Positions 32,394 to 46,023 of a stretch of 64,000 nucleotides of DNA are shown here, in pieces. The notes beneath the pieces are model-generated. The model saw nothing but the letters and a program-made list of their open reading frames with translations. It was not told the DNA's origin and did no database searches. The position numbers were made by a program, and so were the translations under genes. Source of the stretch: Castanea sativa (lineage: Eukaryota > Streptophyta > Magnoliopsida > Fagales > Fagaceae); contig NC_134014.1 in the NCBI RefSeq assembly GCF_040712315.1, positions 10,510,244-10,574,243 on the forward strand, given 5' to 3'. Every line of letters begins with the position of its first letter. Position 1 is the stretch's first letter.

Positions 32394-34176
32394 CAGTTAC
32401 AAGTCTCATTATAAGCTTTGGTGTTTCACTTTTGGCTGTGAAAATTTTGTGCCATCCTTAAGTTTCATACATCTGGAAGCTATATGTGATGCCCAACCTG
32501 TGCTATATCGTGGGGTTTTCTAAGTGACATCAAAATAGAAGCTTGGGTTTCAGTCTAGACTCTAGACTGTAGAGTTTGAGTGGTTTTTTTTTAATTTTTA
32601 ATTATTATTATTTTATTTATTCAATTGAGTGTTTGACAATGCTGCCAAAGAAGGGCTTAATGTCAATATTTGGTGGGTATAAGAGGAATGCTTTTTCTAC
32701 GCTTCCTTTTCCATTTCCTTTTTTTTAAAAGGTTTTGAATTTGTGTAACTTGAGAAGGTATTCTTTGGTGAAAAGTGTAAAAATGCATTTTGAGTTTTGA
32801 CAGTATGAATGCATTCTCCACCTCTCAAATTGATTGAAAATGCATTTCATCTTGCAAGGCAAACAAGTGCCTCTCTGTCTTTTTCCAGGAATGTTATATG
32901 GACTGTAGTAGAGCATAAGGACAAATAAGTGGCAAACCCTATTTATTCCAATTTGTACATCCAATCTCTCTTTCCCTTGTAGTGCTCTTTCTAGGGTTCC
33001 AAGTTCCAACTTTCATACTCAGCCCCCCCCAAAAAAAAAAATGTTCCGACTTTCATAACTGCACGGGCACATAGGAAAGTATAAGATTCTATGGTCCTAA
33101 TTCCTAATCCCCATTATTATATTCTTTTCTTTGGACCAATATTTCATGCCCACCTTTCCTACCAGTCAGCCAGGTGGGTGATTTTCATTTTTCACCCAGA
33201 TAACTCTTTGCTTGTTAAATCCTCCTATTACCTTTTCTTATTTATTGGCCTGATATGTAGGATATTTTTTCATTTTTGTATATTATTTTTTGTTTGTTTA
33301 TAGTCTCCAATTTGTGTATTTGCATGTTCTACTTGATGCATGGCATAAATCAAGCATGATAAAGCTTAGCTCTAGTGCAATTGAGCACTAAAGTTAACAT
33401 GGAGTTAACATGATCATGACACGTGGTAAAAACTAGACATATGTCTATATTGTGTTGGCTCCAGTTCATTGAAGTATTAGAGCTAAGACATGTCTAATTA
33501 GTACTTTGAAGTCTGAACTATTAAATTGAGAAAGTCATATATCACATAACTTAATGACATAACTCAATTCTCTTTATAAAAAGAATCAACGTTCTAATAT
33601 CTCCAATTCCATTGGTTTGTTTGTTTTTTACCATGCATGTGGGTGCTTTATAAATATAAACCAAATTTTCAAAAATTAATAGGGACTTAATTTTGTAAAA
33701 TTTATTCAATTACTACTGGAGTTTACTCCTCCCTTCGCTTGAGTAATGAATCCTAAACCAATTTTATCAGCAAGACCTACTACAATTGAGTGAAAGAGCA
33801 TACTATTATATTACTTCTAGTAAAGGAAATGTTCCAGCCAAAGCATCATGTTTTGATTCCAAATTACAAGAATGGAATTTGCGTGACCCATGGGATGGGA
33901 ACATAGTACAAAGATAGCCTCTGATACTGCGTGGATGATGGTAGCCTGGGCTAATGAACAGCATTTTTTTTTGGGTCCTGAAGATGCTATGAATCCATTC
34001 ACTTTCTTTTTTGGGTGTAAAATAGCTCTGTTGATTGATACTGACTTGGCATTTTCCCAACATACATAATGCATAGTAGTGATTTCAAAAGGAGTTTAAC
34101 TTTATCAATTATCATTAGAGTGCTTATTCTTCACCAACTGTCTCCTTTCAATGCCTTATTCTCATTGAATTCCTTT

Positions 34177-34194
34177 GGGGGGGGGGGGGGGGGG
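34177..34194 (+). repeat. Run of 18 G residues
   Basis: An uninterrupted G18 homopolymer followed by TTTATAAATAACACCC. Confidence 0.9.
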
Positions 34195-35737
34195 TTTATA
34201 AATAACACCCTTAAACTTTAATATGAATTTCAAACTTTAATATGAATTTCAATTTGGTCCTACAACTTTGGGTTTGAACAATTAATCTCCTGTACATTAG
34301 ATTCGTGGAAAATCAAACCTTTTCGGTGTTTACTAGAGTTTTCTATTAAAAACTAACGAATTTAATCAGAGGATTTACACATGATTTTTTTATTTAAGAT
34401 ACCGTTAATTATTGTCATGTACACATTATATGATTAAATTCACTACATTTTAATAAAAAACAATGAGGGGAGGTTCAATTCATCACAAACATGATGTACA
34501 AGGTGTTAATTGTTAAAATAGGAAACTCTAAAAACTAAATTGACTCTCTAGTCAAAATCCAAAGTTAATAAATGTAAAACCTCTTATTTCTTTACTTTAT
34601 TTGTCACACCTTTCATTGCTCAACATTGTTATAGCCACTAGTTTTCACTGAAAATATTTTCATATCCCAACAAATCATATCTATTCAAGAATGGGGACTG
34701 ATGAACAAGACATTGATGATCAAAATCATTTCCTATCATTATTGCAGGAGACAAACATGCCCTATACGGATGCAGGGCCATTAACAAAAAACAAATTTAG
34801 CTTTATTTATTTATTTGCTTCAAATTTAGCTTTATTTATTTTGTAACCCGTCCAGCTCATTTGATGTATGCCTTTAAAAATGTGATGCATGTGAGATTAT
34901 GAGTACTCATATAGTTAGTTGTCACTTGTTAATGCATTTCATTCCACTTAATTAAAAAAAAAAACAAGGCATTAAGCAAAAGAACAAAAAAGGAAGGGGG
35001 TTTGGGAAAAAACATTTCAAATCAAATGATTCACAGCAATATTTTTTCTTATTGGGACCACGGCATTTTGTTTTGTTCCCTAGTAGTACTAATTCTTATT
35101 CAGCCAAAAAAAAAAAAAAAAAAGTACTAATTATCCATTTCACTATATACTCACACAATTTCACTAAAATTCGCATCCAAGAAACCATTTAGGTTTGCAT
35201 TGTCATCTTGCTATAAAGAACAAACACCAAAACAGTGCTTTTCCCAAGAAAAGATAACTCCCACAACAAACCTTATTATAGTTTTTTTTTATTTGAGGAA
35301 AAAAAAAAACTCACTCAACTTTATAAATTCAAAACCATAATTGGTTTCTAAAAAAAAAAAAAAAAAAACCATAATTAATGTACTAAAATCTAATCATGTA
35401 AACAAATAATCAAATATCTCAAATGCCCTTAAACTTTCACATAATCCCACCTCTCGCCATCAAATTTTTTTTGCTTTTTATGAGCAAAAACCAAAGCACC
35501 ATCAAACTTAGTTAAAAAAGGGCAAACTCAAAGTCATAGTGGGGGACTAATAAGTTAAAAATGAGACTTCTTTGGCTTCATACTAGGAAGCAGGACGAAA
35601 AGACTTTGAGAATATCATCGTAATTACAAAATTTATCCAAGGGTAAAACTGGAATACAAATCCAAACCCCAACCCCCCAATTTTCATTCTCTCATTTTTT
35701 TTTTTTTGTTTTGGTTTTGTTTTCATCTCTCTCACAC

Positions 35738-36349
35738 TCAGTTCACAAACCCACCCGCTCGGTTTCTTGTTCCTTTGCGATGATTACGAGCACTAGAGGA
35801 AGAAGACGAAGAAGAAGAAGTGGGTTTCATTGCAGCCAATGAACAGTGATCTTTATGAAGACTTTCTTCCTCGTCCATAAAAATCTGCCTGCACCTGCAC
35901 TCCACGCTACAAAAAGCCCTGTCCCCTCTGCACAATATACACATACATATACATACACACACAATACATATCACCTTAAAGATCAAAACTTTACCATAAA
36001 AAAAACAAACCCATGATTCCAAAAACCTTAAAAACATCAAAAACAAAGATCTGGGTTTTGTAGTAGAGCTAGCTTACTTGTACATGTAGATGTCTTTCCC
36101 AGGCAAGAGCTTTTGGTTGCAGAGAAAGCATTGGTCAAGAAAAGTAGGAGTTGGGAAATAACTACTAGAGTGATGAGCTTGCAAAGGAGAGAGCTTGTTG
36201 TTGTTGTTGTTGAGCAACATGGTGGTCTTGCTAATTACTTGTGGATGATTCTTCTTGCTAACACCACCACCTCCACCTCCACCACTATTACTACCACTAC
36301 TACTACTACCACTCTTTTGTGCTTCTAATACTACACTAAGTCCCACCAT
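35738..36349 (-). CDS. FCS-like zinc finger (FLZ, DUF581) protein
   Basis: Two exons on the minus strand, 36078-36349 and 35738-35927, joined across a GT-AG intron that splits the Lys91 codon, giving 153 residues. The FLZ domain spans about residues 70-112. Four cysteines, Cys74, Cys77, Cys97 and Cys101, give C-x2-C-x19-C-x3-C, with the diagnostic FCS at 96-98 (RAFCSVECR). FLZ proteins are plant-specific adaptors that bind SnRK1 kinase subunits through this domain and link energy and stress signalling. The N-terminal half is low complexity (Ser/Gly run, Gly run, Asn run), and the C-terminal tail has nine serines followed by a basic stretch. The intron falls inside the zinc finger. The ATG is the first in the frame. 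Confidence 0.93.
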
Positions 36350-36646
36350 TATTATGATATAATATTATATCATTCTCTCTTTCTATGCGCGTATGTGTGT
36401 TTTCTCTAGGCGGAGGAGCTTTGGTGTGGTAGTAATGGAGAGGGTTTGGTTGATAAAATTGTGAGTAAATAGAAGCGATGTGAGAGAGAGAGAGAGAAAG
36501 AGGGGTACGGAAGAGAAGGGAGGTGTGGGACCCCTACAGCTATTGGAGCAGTAATAAGGACGATTGGCGTAGCCAACGATTTGACTGCTTTTGGTGGTTC
36601 AGTGCCACGTATATGGGCTTTAGTTTCCATTTCATTTTCATTTATT
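36350..36646. other. Upstream region of the FLZ gene
   Basis: Presumed promoter and 5' leader of the FLZ gene on the minus strand. It has a GA/CT-rich microsatellite at 36482-36502 and an AT-rich patch (TATGATATAATATTATATCA) near the start codon. Confidence 0.4.
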
Positions 36647-36810
36647 TTTGGTTCTTGGGGTTGTTTTGTCTGCTTGTGTTTACGTTCTAATTTATAATTA
36701 GAATTTGCTTAATTTGTTTTTTTTTTTTTTGGTTCTTGGGGTTGTTTTGTCTGCTTGTGTTTACGTTCTAATTTATAATTAGAATTTGCTTAATTTGTTT
36801 TTTTTTTCCT
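36647..36810 (+). repeat. Near-perfect tandem duplication of about 83 bp
   Basis: The two units share TTTGGTTCTTGGGGTTGTTT, TGTCTGCTTGTGTTTACGTT, CTAATTTATAATTAGAATTT and GCTTAATTTGTTTTTTTT, with differences only in the length of the T run. The near-identity suggests a recent event. Confidence 0.95.
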
Positions 36811-36833
36811 TTTCTATTTCCATTATTATTAGG

Positions 36834-36876
<43 letters not shown>

Positions 36877-39320
36877 AGATTTACATGTTGGCCCAGTCAC
36901 AATGGTCGTGACTCGTGTGTGTGCTTTTTTCTGTGCATGGTTTGTGTGATTTTTTATTTTTCTTTTTGAGGTAGAAAGAGAAGCAAATTTGTATGTTTCT
37001 TTGGCAAAGAATAATTATATCTGTTTTTCTTTGGTGCTCTTCAGCCCTGGTTTTTTAAACAAGTCTGTTGGCTGAGGATAAAATAAACCCACCAGAACAA
37101 CCGCTTCTGGCTTTGCAGGGAACTCAAACTTTTAGAATTCTTTTTTATTAATTGATGCAACTGAAAGCCAGCCCATGAAAATCCCACTCCCTGATTCTGC
37201 TTCCTTTTTATATTCTTAATTCCCTCTCTCTCTCTCTCTCTCTCTCTCTTTAAAATAAAATTGTAAGTTTGCATAAATTTATGAAAATCTTGCAATTTAC
37301 TCAACACATATAAGTGGTGCAAAAAATTAGTACATAAGTAATGTCAGATTTAGAAACACACAAAACAAAAAAAATTTCTTGGGGGTAATAAGTTTGATTA
37401 GTTTAACGTCACTTCTATGTTAATCCCTCGTTAACATAGCTTTTATTAAGCATCAATAATAGTTAAAAAAATAAAGTACTATATGTTATTAAGTTTATTA
37501 ATGTTACTTTGGCTCTGACAGATAGAGCTGGATAAATTAGTAAATTAGTTAATTGGGTAATTACTTCCAGACTAGCTATTTTGCTGCACAACTTAGGCAG
37601 TTGATTTTTCTAATTGTGTAAACCCAAATCCAGTCCACTGATTGGCTGCACGCCGTCCTTATCACGAGTTTGAGGATCCAAATAAAATAAAAAATTTAAA
37701 ACACCGTCCATTAATTGAGTGAGTGATTAATTAAGCTACTTTTTTGTAACACCTTGATTTGCATGTTGTGAGTAGTAATTAAATTACGGTAGTTTGAGCT
37801 TTTTCTTGGAGTATTGCATGGGCGGTTTTGTCTTGTGTGATTACATCTGTTCTGAACGAGACAAAGAAGCAGTCTGGATTTGTCTTTGGCACACCAACAC
37901 AAACTTCAACTAAGATTTATATAGTAATGTTTTCACTTGGTCTTTTCGTGCCTTAGTACATTCTGTTGGTTCATGATTCTTGTAACTAACACAAAACAAT
38001 GGCATTTTGTGGACTCGGGGGTCATACAGAGAGGACTGAAATTGAGAGGCACATGTGAATGACACATCCCCATCCCACCGACCGGCACTAAGCAGAACTT
38101 CAATTATGAAATAATGTAGACTTGAATAAATTCATGTAATTTGTCACCTTACATGACCAGCTATCCTATATATAGGAGGTGTAGAAAGTAAAATTATTTG
38201 TGGTATCAAATAATTTATCACCTTGTCCAACAATAATCTAGCATGGATCTTGCGGCAATAATTCAATAGGTGTAAAGTGTAATATTTGCATGCATACACA
38301 TTTATATGGTTTAAATCATTTTACCTTATCCAACAATAATCTAACTTAGATCTTGTTGTAGTAATTCGAGAGTTTAGTTTACTTTTAGTACTTTTTTAAC
38401 TGAAATTTCATTTTGTTTTAAAGAGAGATTGTCACATCACCCACTAACTAAATAAAATGTGGAGATTAAAACTTATTATCACTTGCCATTGTATATTTAA
38501 AATAAAAGAACATATCTAGTTAAAAAAATATTAGAGATAAGCCAAACACCTAATTCAATAGGTGTAAGATGTCATACTTGCATACACGTTTATAAGATTT
38601 AAATCTTCTTTTCTCCATTGTTGTAATTATTAAAATTTTAATATACATAAAATTGGCTACATTACTCAATAAAATGAAAATTATTATATATTTTAAAAAT
38701 CTAACCGTTGAATTACATGTTTTTTACGCTTTTAATACACATGTCAAAATTTTTGTTAATCAGATATTGTTTACTATATGATCTATAAGCTTATATTTTA
38801 TGCTTAATTTTAAACTATAAAAACTTGCTATTTAAACAATTTTTTGATGGAATAGCTATTGAACTTTAATTTTCTAAAAATTTTGTAAGCACGGAAGATA
38901 TTAGAAAAAGATGTAATCTAATCGTGATTTTGTCAAAATTTATTTCCAATAAAAAGATATTAAATAAAATTGTAGTCTATTACAACTAATTTTGTAACTA
39001 AATTATATATATATATACACACACACTTGGTCGATCTACATTAGATGCATAAAAGATAAGAATGTTTGACTCAGTGAAATAAATAGACTAGTGTCACGAC
39101 AACTTCCTCAAAACGTTTGTTTAGGAAATTAGCTGGACAAGTTAGAAAGAGACTTCTGAAAGTAAATAACATGAGTAATAATTGTTTACGGGAATTCTTT
39201 GTAAGCATGAGATGGCATGATATGTGTAGTCTATCCATATCCAACAGTTAAATTCTATCATGAGTCCGAAAACACAATCTAAAGCGGTTTTCCAATGTTA
39301 TGCATACATGGCATGCAAAC

Positions 39321-39321
39321 G

Positions 39322-39373
<52 letters not shown>

Positions 39374-39375
39374 AC
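39321..39375 (+). repeat. Compound (CT)n(CA)n microsatellite
   Basis: A run of CT dinucleotides passes directly into a run of CA dinucleotides. Confidence 0.95.
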
Positions 39376-40828
39376 AAATATATTCTCATCAAAGAACATA
39401 GATATTCTTATCTTTTGAACTACTAGGTGATGCAGATTTTTAATAATGCGCAGGGGAAAAGAGTCCCCATCAATACACAGACAATAAGCTTTGAGATAAT
39501 TAATAAAATGTTTTGTTATCTAATTTTTAACTACTTAGATGATACATTGTTATTTTTACTAATAAAATTGGTATAAATAAGGTTGTTAGAATCACAATTT
39601 ATTACATCAATAATTGTAAAAAAAGATTGAGTAATAAAATTAGTGGAAGTATGTAAAAATAATATTGAAATACACTTTTGATCTATAAAATTTCAGATTG
39701 CTTTCATTTTGACCTTCTATGTTGATTCATTTTCTTATTGGCTCTTTACGTTCCAAATTTTTTCGTTTTTCATGAAAAACTAAATAGAAAACTTAATTAA
39801 ACATAAATGATTATAATGAAAAATTTGAAATATAAATGTCCAAAATAAAAAGAATCCCAATTTTTAAGGACCAAAAATGTTGTTTAGTCTAAAAATAATG
39901 TTGTTCAAATAGAAAATTTATCATGTCACTAATTATCAAAAGTCTTGTAAGTTTGAACTTAACTAATAACGGTGGTTTTTCCAAAAAAAAAGAGGTAGTG
40001 TTCAAATCTCCTATCTCTATTAGAACTATTATATCATTAAAAACAATCATAATATAATATCAAGCATTATAAAAAAAAGATTGAGAAATTTTTAGTGTCC
40101 CTAACCTTACTCAACAAAAAAAAGGTTAGGTAAAAAGGAGGTGAAGCACGTAGATGAATTAGAAAAACCTCTCTTTTATTTGTATAACATTCCAAAGGTG
40201 CTTTGACAAAACAAGTCATTAAGACCGATCGAGTTTGATAACTAGCGACCTTTCACTGTTATCCATACCAATAATCTTTATCTTCCAATCAAATCTCAAG
40301 CCTTATTAACCATAGGCGAAGTAACACATGGATGCTTTAATTTTAATTAATTGGAGGGTCAAAGCCTTTTATTTTACAGTACATTGCTGGCCTAACTTAT
40401 AGCATACAATTATATAGGGACCTTTGACCAGAGAAAGCAGAACACACAAGTATTTAAAGTAGATCACATATATACGACATACAAGTATATTCTTCTAATA
40501 TATGCACTTTCTTTGTTTACCTTATCTTCATCTATCCAACCTAGATAGTTCATTAATTTGATATCAATTAAAAAAATACCAGCCAACATCTGAGATATTG
40601 ATAATTTCAAGGGATAGAATTTGAATCTGTAACATTCACTTCATAACTCTTATAATATATGGTAGGAAAAAAGAGATAGAAAAAGTTCAAGGTGTGTTTT
40701 TTTAATCTAATTTTGGATTTTTAGATATTAGATGTTTAATTTCTTACTTTAAACGGTTTTAGGATTTTTCAAATAGAGTATTTTTGTTCCCAAGAAAAAT
40801 TCTGGAGCCTACAAATAAACCTACAATA

Positions 40829-40868
<40 letters not shown>
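40829..40868 (+). repeat. Compound (TG)n(TA)n microsatellite
   Basis: TG dinucleotides followed by TA dinucleotides; a similar compound run is at 47829-47865. Confidence 0.9.
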
Positions 40869-40875
<7 letters not shown>

Positions 40876-41443
40876 CAATAATTTTATTTTTTGCATTGCG
40901 TGTTGAAGAAACCTTTTTATAAAATGAAGATCCCATAAGAAACCTAATGAAAATGATCTGAAACTGAAATATCTAAAATCCAATTCGTATCTCTATCTGA
41001 AAATGATTTTTACGGTTGAATTTCTTTTACTAGTCTTGATGATTTCAAAGTAGTCCTAATAAATTTCCGTACGAGACTTTCCCTCCTTATCTACCCCAAC
41101 TATGAATCCTAACTCTCGAGTCTTGAAGCAAGAAAATCATTTCAAATTGGCAAACAAAGCATAGGTTCAATTTCACAATAGAAGGAAACTAGGGCTTGTT
41201 TTGTTGCTCACGCTTAATTCCATTTTTCATGCCCTTCAATATCTGATTTATAAGTTCTCTTAATTTTTCTGACCTATATACACAAATTTCACAATTTTTT
41301 TTAACAATTTTTGTTGAGGTGGCATATTAATTATGATTAGTAACACATTACTTTCAAATTAGACCTCACAACTGTTATTACTTTATTGCACATCAATCAC
41401 AAACTGCCACCTTAGCACCTATGAAATTTGTTGTGCTTTTTTT

Positions 41444-41545
41444 GAATTTTTGACTCACATTTGGTATATAAAATTGCATTTGTTTTGTTATGCCCTTTTT
41501 GAATTTTTGACTCACATTTGGTATATTAAACTGTATTTGTTTCAC
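41444..41545 (+). repeat. Tandem duplication with 57-bp period
   Basis: The phrase GAATTTTTGACTCACATTTG followed by GTATAT appears at 41444 and again at 41501, with similar following sequence. Confidence 0.85.
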
Positions 41546-42249
41546 TTGAGAATATTTTTGGAAAAAGAAAATAGTTTTAAGTGTTTGGTTGTGTTCTTGA
41601 GAATGTCCTAGAAAACATATTTTCTACTATTTTCTCTATTCTAAAAAAAATATAATAAACCAAAATATTTAAATTCCAGCCCAAAAATCATTTTTGTTTG
41701 AAAGGGAGAAGTTAAGAAAGAGAGAAAGCATGACGGAGGTCATGAAACACAGATCTACTAGGGCAATGGCTGAAAATATATCAATGCCAATGGCGGCAAA
41801 GTGGTGGTTGGGTGGGGCAACAAGTGGTTGGCAATGACATAGATCTGCTAGGGTGGTGGCTGAGAACATATCGATGCCAATGGTGGCAGGGTGGTGGTTG
41901 GGGGGGGGGGGGGAACAAGTGGGTTGGTAATGTGGATAAACATAGATATGTGGGCCACCACAAATTGATTGGTGACATGGATGGGAGAGAGTAGCAACGG
42001 CGTAGAGGCTAGGTGAGTCACGGAAGTCCAATCGGGTTGTGGGTGGGTCATGATGGTCAATTAGGTTTTGTGGTTGAGTGGGGGATTCTCTTGCTTGAAT
42101 GTGAATGATCTTGGAGCTTAAAATTTTAGGGCTGCAAATTGTAGCATAAAGAGCGTAAAATATTTTACACAAAAAAAGTCTTTATTTTATCGACAATTTG
42201 AAATTATTTTTAAATACCCATAAATACAAAAATTATTTTTCGAGAATCA
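41546..42249. repeat. Repeat region with internal duplication and G run
   Basis: Two similar blocks at about 41753-41830 and 41840-41925 share GATCTRCTAGGG, ATATCRATGCCAATGG and GGTGGTTGGG. The second contains a run of 14 G (41900-41913). A minus-strand frame of 167 codons runs through it, but it is Pro/His-rich and built from the duplication. I take this as non-coding repeat, perhaps the inside of a DNA transposon, since AT-rich arms lie on both sides. Confidence 0.45.
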
Positions 42250-42352
42250 ATTTTGTGGTCCGTTTGGATTGAGGAGAGAGGAAGGGGAGTAAAGTAGAGT
42301 CAACTCTACTCTACTCTATTCTCCCTCCTTCCCCCTCAACCTAAACAAGCCC
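42250..42352. mobile_element. Short Tourist-like MITE
   Basis: The left arm GGTCCGTTTGGATTGAGGAG and the right arm CCTCAACCTAAACAAGCCC are near-inverted copies, with AGTAGAGT and ACTCTACT in the centre. The arms resemble those of the element at 9227-9612. The target duplication is not clear. Confidence 0.55.
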
Positions 42353-44257
42353 TTAAAACCAACGGAGCTGATCACTCCATAGTCACCATCCTGATGGTAG
42401 ATAAACTCAGGAATGTTTTGTAGCAAAGTGATCAGTTTTGTCCTTTGTTCTTGAAATTGAAAATGTTGATGGTTAATTGGTCACGGTAGCACACCATTGA
42501 AATGTCAAACTCCTCAACCAATGGACGTGAGCCCTGTAAAACTCAAAGTTAGTAAAATTTTATTAATTTGTTCTCTCTTTTTTTTCATCTAGATTTTAAT
42601 CATAGAAATAAATTTTGTTATGGTGGAAAGGGGAATTTAAATGAACAAAATATAAAAAACAATATAATCTAGAGTAAACAACACTCCCATGCATGTGACA
42701 GAAGCTAGATTACAAGAATGCATATGCCAGAGGTCGGCTTAAAAGTTGGGTAGAAATGTAGAATACATCACAAAAACTCTCCTTCAGCTAATTCTTTCAT
42801 AGTAATTATAGATCGTATCATATTTGTTACATTATTTTTCAAACCTATCTTACGGATTGTGGTCAAAATATTTTCATTCTTGCTTCTGCTAACTGGTCTG
42901 CAGACTCTGCACAACGATTTTCCTTTTTTCTGGGAGTACTGAAAGTTGAAACTGGGCCACCTCAAATAATTGGAAGAGTGAATTAAAAAATTAAACACAT
43001 ACAAGGTGAGATTTATCTTATAGCTAGTGCATGAAATGATGTCTATTAGAAGCAGACTACTAATACTTTAGCCCATACATAATTCTTTTAGATATTTCTG
43101 GGTGATGGTTACATATATTTATAGCTTGACAAATTCAACTAAAATGAGACATAATTTATGAAATTTATGATAAGGATAAATGGAAACCGACAACCTGGGA
43201 GCCCGTTGGAATTTTTGGCAACATATATATATTGCAACCTTACAAAAAATAATAAGAATTGGGATTTTAAAGATTATTACAAGACTAACTTTTCCTTCTT
43301 TTTTTAATTTTATTTTAAGGATAATAAGTATAATAAAAAACAGTACACTGAAAACAAAAAAACTAGACGCCATAAACATGAACATAATAACAAAATTTCA
43401 AAAAAATAGTGTAGTCTTATCCCATGAATTCACGATCAAGTACTGAATGGGAAACTTTAGCTCTAAGGAAACGATGTCAATAGGGGCCCCAACATGAGTG
43501 GAAGAAAACAAGTGTTATAACAAAGGTGGCAAGTATCATTTGTTTGATATAGATGAGCAAGTAAGCACAGTGTTCGATGATAAGCTCAAAGAGAAAAAAA
43601 AGAAAAAGATAGGGATGTTGAGAGGGTTTTAATGCTACTTTGGAGGTAAAAGAATACTGCTTTTTCCAGGTGGTACAACTTGGAGCTAAAAATAAAGGGG
43701 TGAGGTGTCATAGCAATGTGGCTTCTGGCTTTGCCTTCCCTTTTACTACAAATCCCTACTGCTACACTACACAAAAATACAAAATTTTATTGCAGTAGCT
43801 ACCCAATACAAAGATTCTTTTATGTAGAAGCCGGCGCTACAGGGAACTGGTGTGGATAGGGACACGTGTACACTCCTCTTTACTTCATATTAATATCATG
43901 TTAATGTACTTAATCCACTCTACTAAGAGGAGGGTTTTCTTTTTCTTTTCTTTTTCTTTTCTTTTTTCATGGATGATAACTGGTAAGGGTTTTGTTGCAA
44001 ATTGTGAATTCATGTGAAAAAGAAACTAGGTTGACGGTTTATTACTTTATTTATAAATCGTTCTTGAGCTTGTATATAAATCGGTCTGTATATATCTAGC
44101 TTGAGCTACTCCATATATAACCCTAGAGAAACATTAAGATCAGTAAGACCAATTTGGCCCACATTGTTGTTGTTGACCAAGAACCAAAATCCAGTAGTAG
44201 CTAGATGGCAGAGAGAAGAACATTCGACTAGTTGGGAGCTGAACATACACACCAATT
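42353..44257. other. Spacer without recognised gene
   Basis: Nothing is recognised apart from short frames without family resemblance. A CACGTG (G-box-like) motif occurs at 43864-43869, and pyrimidine-rich TTTTCTTTTC repeats occur near 43940-43966. No reading frame next to these supports a gene. Confidence 0.4.
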
Positions 44258-46023
44258 TTTTGGGCACGTTTGGTTAAAAAAATATTTATATTTTTTGAAA
44301 ATACGTGTAAGTGAAAAAATATATAATGTTGTTTAAATAACGGTAACAAATAGATTTTATTTTTGAACCGTCTAACTCGCCATGAATAGTTTCTCCTAAA
44401 CCATGTTGGGAATTTGCTGTAGATAGATGATCTTGATTTGTAGCACTGACTAGAGATTTGACTATGGCATGAGCTATAAATCCCACTGGAAGCTTCAATA
44501 CCCCTCAACCCAAAAGAAAAGAAAAAAAAATCATCCTTAGATTACATTTTCAGCACTAATTGTACCTGCACTATTTTTATTAATAATCATATCATTTCAA
44601 ATGTTTTACTTAAATAGGGGAGAAAAAGTATCTCTTCTAAATCCCTTCTCCTTTTAATTCCTAAAATAAACAATTTTGTGGTCACTTTTTTTTTAACACC
44701 CAATAAACACGCTTTGACGCAAAATGGAAATCATGAATCTGCTAGCTAGATCTCGTTTTAATTATATGTAAAATCTTTAAATCCATGAAGGTGTTTTTTT
44801 TATTTCACAAGAAATACTTTGAAATTCACCGGATGAGTGAAAAATAAACTAATAACAATCTTATTAACAATAGATTTCATTTTTGTTTTATAGATTACAA
44901 GCATATTAAAAGACTACAAACCTATTTAAAGACTACAAACCTATTTTCCACGTCCATGTGAGAGGTAGGTGTTATATACGTCTAGTGCATCAGATATTGG
45001 CTTGCAAAATGGAGATTCTCATAAAACCGAGATACATAAATAAAATCTTAAGAAGAAACATGTAGATGTGAATTGTGATTACTCTATTATAATTTATAAG
45101 CCAACAATCCATAAGTAAAATATATTAAAATTGGTGAAAATCTTATAATTACTAACATTTATAAAAGGCTTGATTTCAGGGAGGATGTTAGATAGGTGCA
45201 TATGTTACAGTCTCATATGCAAGCCTCCCTCCCCCCACCACTCCTTTTTGGTAGACTTGCTCATGTGACTAAGAAGACTTGCATTCTTATTTCTTAATCT
45301 TAAATGGAATATGTAATTATGCACCCAAAAACCTTTATCAGCATATTTAAGCACTCTAATTTGGACTTGAGCCCTAATAACTATTAGGCCTTTCTTTCAT
45401 GTAAGGGTGGCTTTTATGTAACGTTATCTAAGTGGAACCTACCCTTATATGAAGAATGACATAATACGTTATACATAGATTATCCATTGAATGACCCCAA
45501 AATGGTGCTTGATGCTAATTGTGAAATTATTGATAGGAAAAAAAGAAAAGAAAAAAAAGGCGGAATTATCTACTGATTTTAATCAACTAATGAATTTTTC
45601 TAGGATGTAACAAAAATTCATAGCAATTTCACTACATTTCCAAGTTAGATATAGATTATCGATTGAAGTTAAACTCAAGTAAAAAAACATATACTAAAAT
45701 AATGACATCGAAAAATGTGGACTTTTGAAAGTTTATGTAAAAGTACTATTTTATTGAAAAGTTCTATACATTTGTCATTTCTCAAGGCATTTCTTTAGAC
45801 AAAGACTTTGCTTTTCCTTTTTTTTGGATGATAAATATTTCTACCATCATACATGGGCTATTAGAACAATTTATATTAAAAATTGGGGTGAATTCTTATA
45901 TGAGAGTTAAACTAAATTAAAATTTTGTGAAATTATTATGAATTTTTATTGTGTTTCTAAATTTATAGTTAACATAAGAAACACTATAGTTTGGTATGAA
46001 TAGTTTTTATTTTCAATATAAAA

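Larger units (their letters stand above)
30893..35737. other. Spacer between the dynein light chain and FLZ genes
   Basis: No gene is recognised. Identified contents are a MITE-like block (31354-31557), a SINE (32230-32375), an 18-base G run (34177-34194), a 19-bp tandem repeat of ACTTTAATATGAATTTCAA (34214-34252) and several long A or T runs. The overlapping minus-strand frames at 33806-34074 match nothing I know. Confidence 0.5.
36811..41440. other. Gene-poor AT-rich stretch
   Basis: No gene is recognised. Contents are (GA)n at 36838-36872 and (CT)n at 37223-37249. At 38210-38610 are three related segments with CAATAATCTARC and ATAGGTGTAA plus GCATACAC. A (CT)n(CA)n run lies at 39321-39375 and a (TG)n(TA)n run at 40829-40868. 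The frames here are short and of low complexity. Confidence 0.5.

Noticed and set aside
33806..34074. Two overlapping 85-codon minus-strand frames
   Set aside because: They cover the same DNA in different frames and show no known motif, splice support or codon signal.
41669..42172. 167-codon minus-strand frame rich in Pro and His
   Set aside because: It runs through a duplicated repeat with a G14 tract and matches no protein family I know. I treat it as repeat.
44140..44508. 122-codon minus-strand frame
   Set aside because: Much of it lies in MITE-like AT-rich sequence, and it overlaps another frame that is no more convincing. No gene was called.
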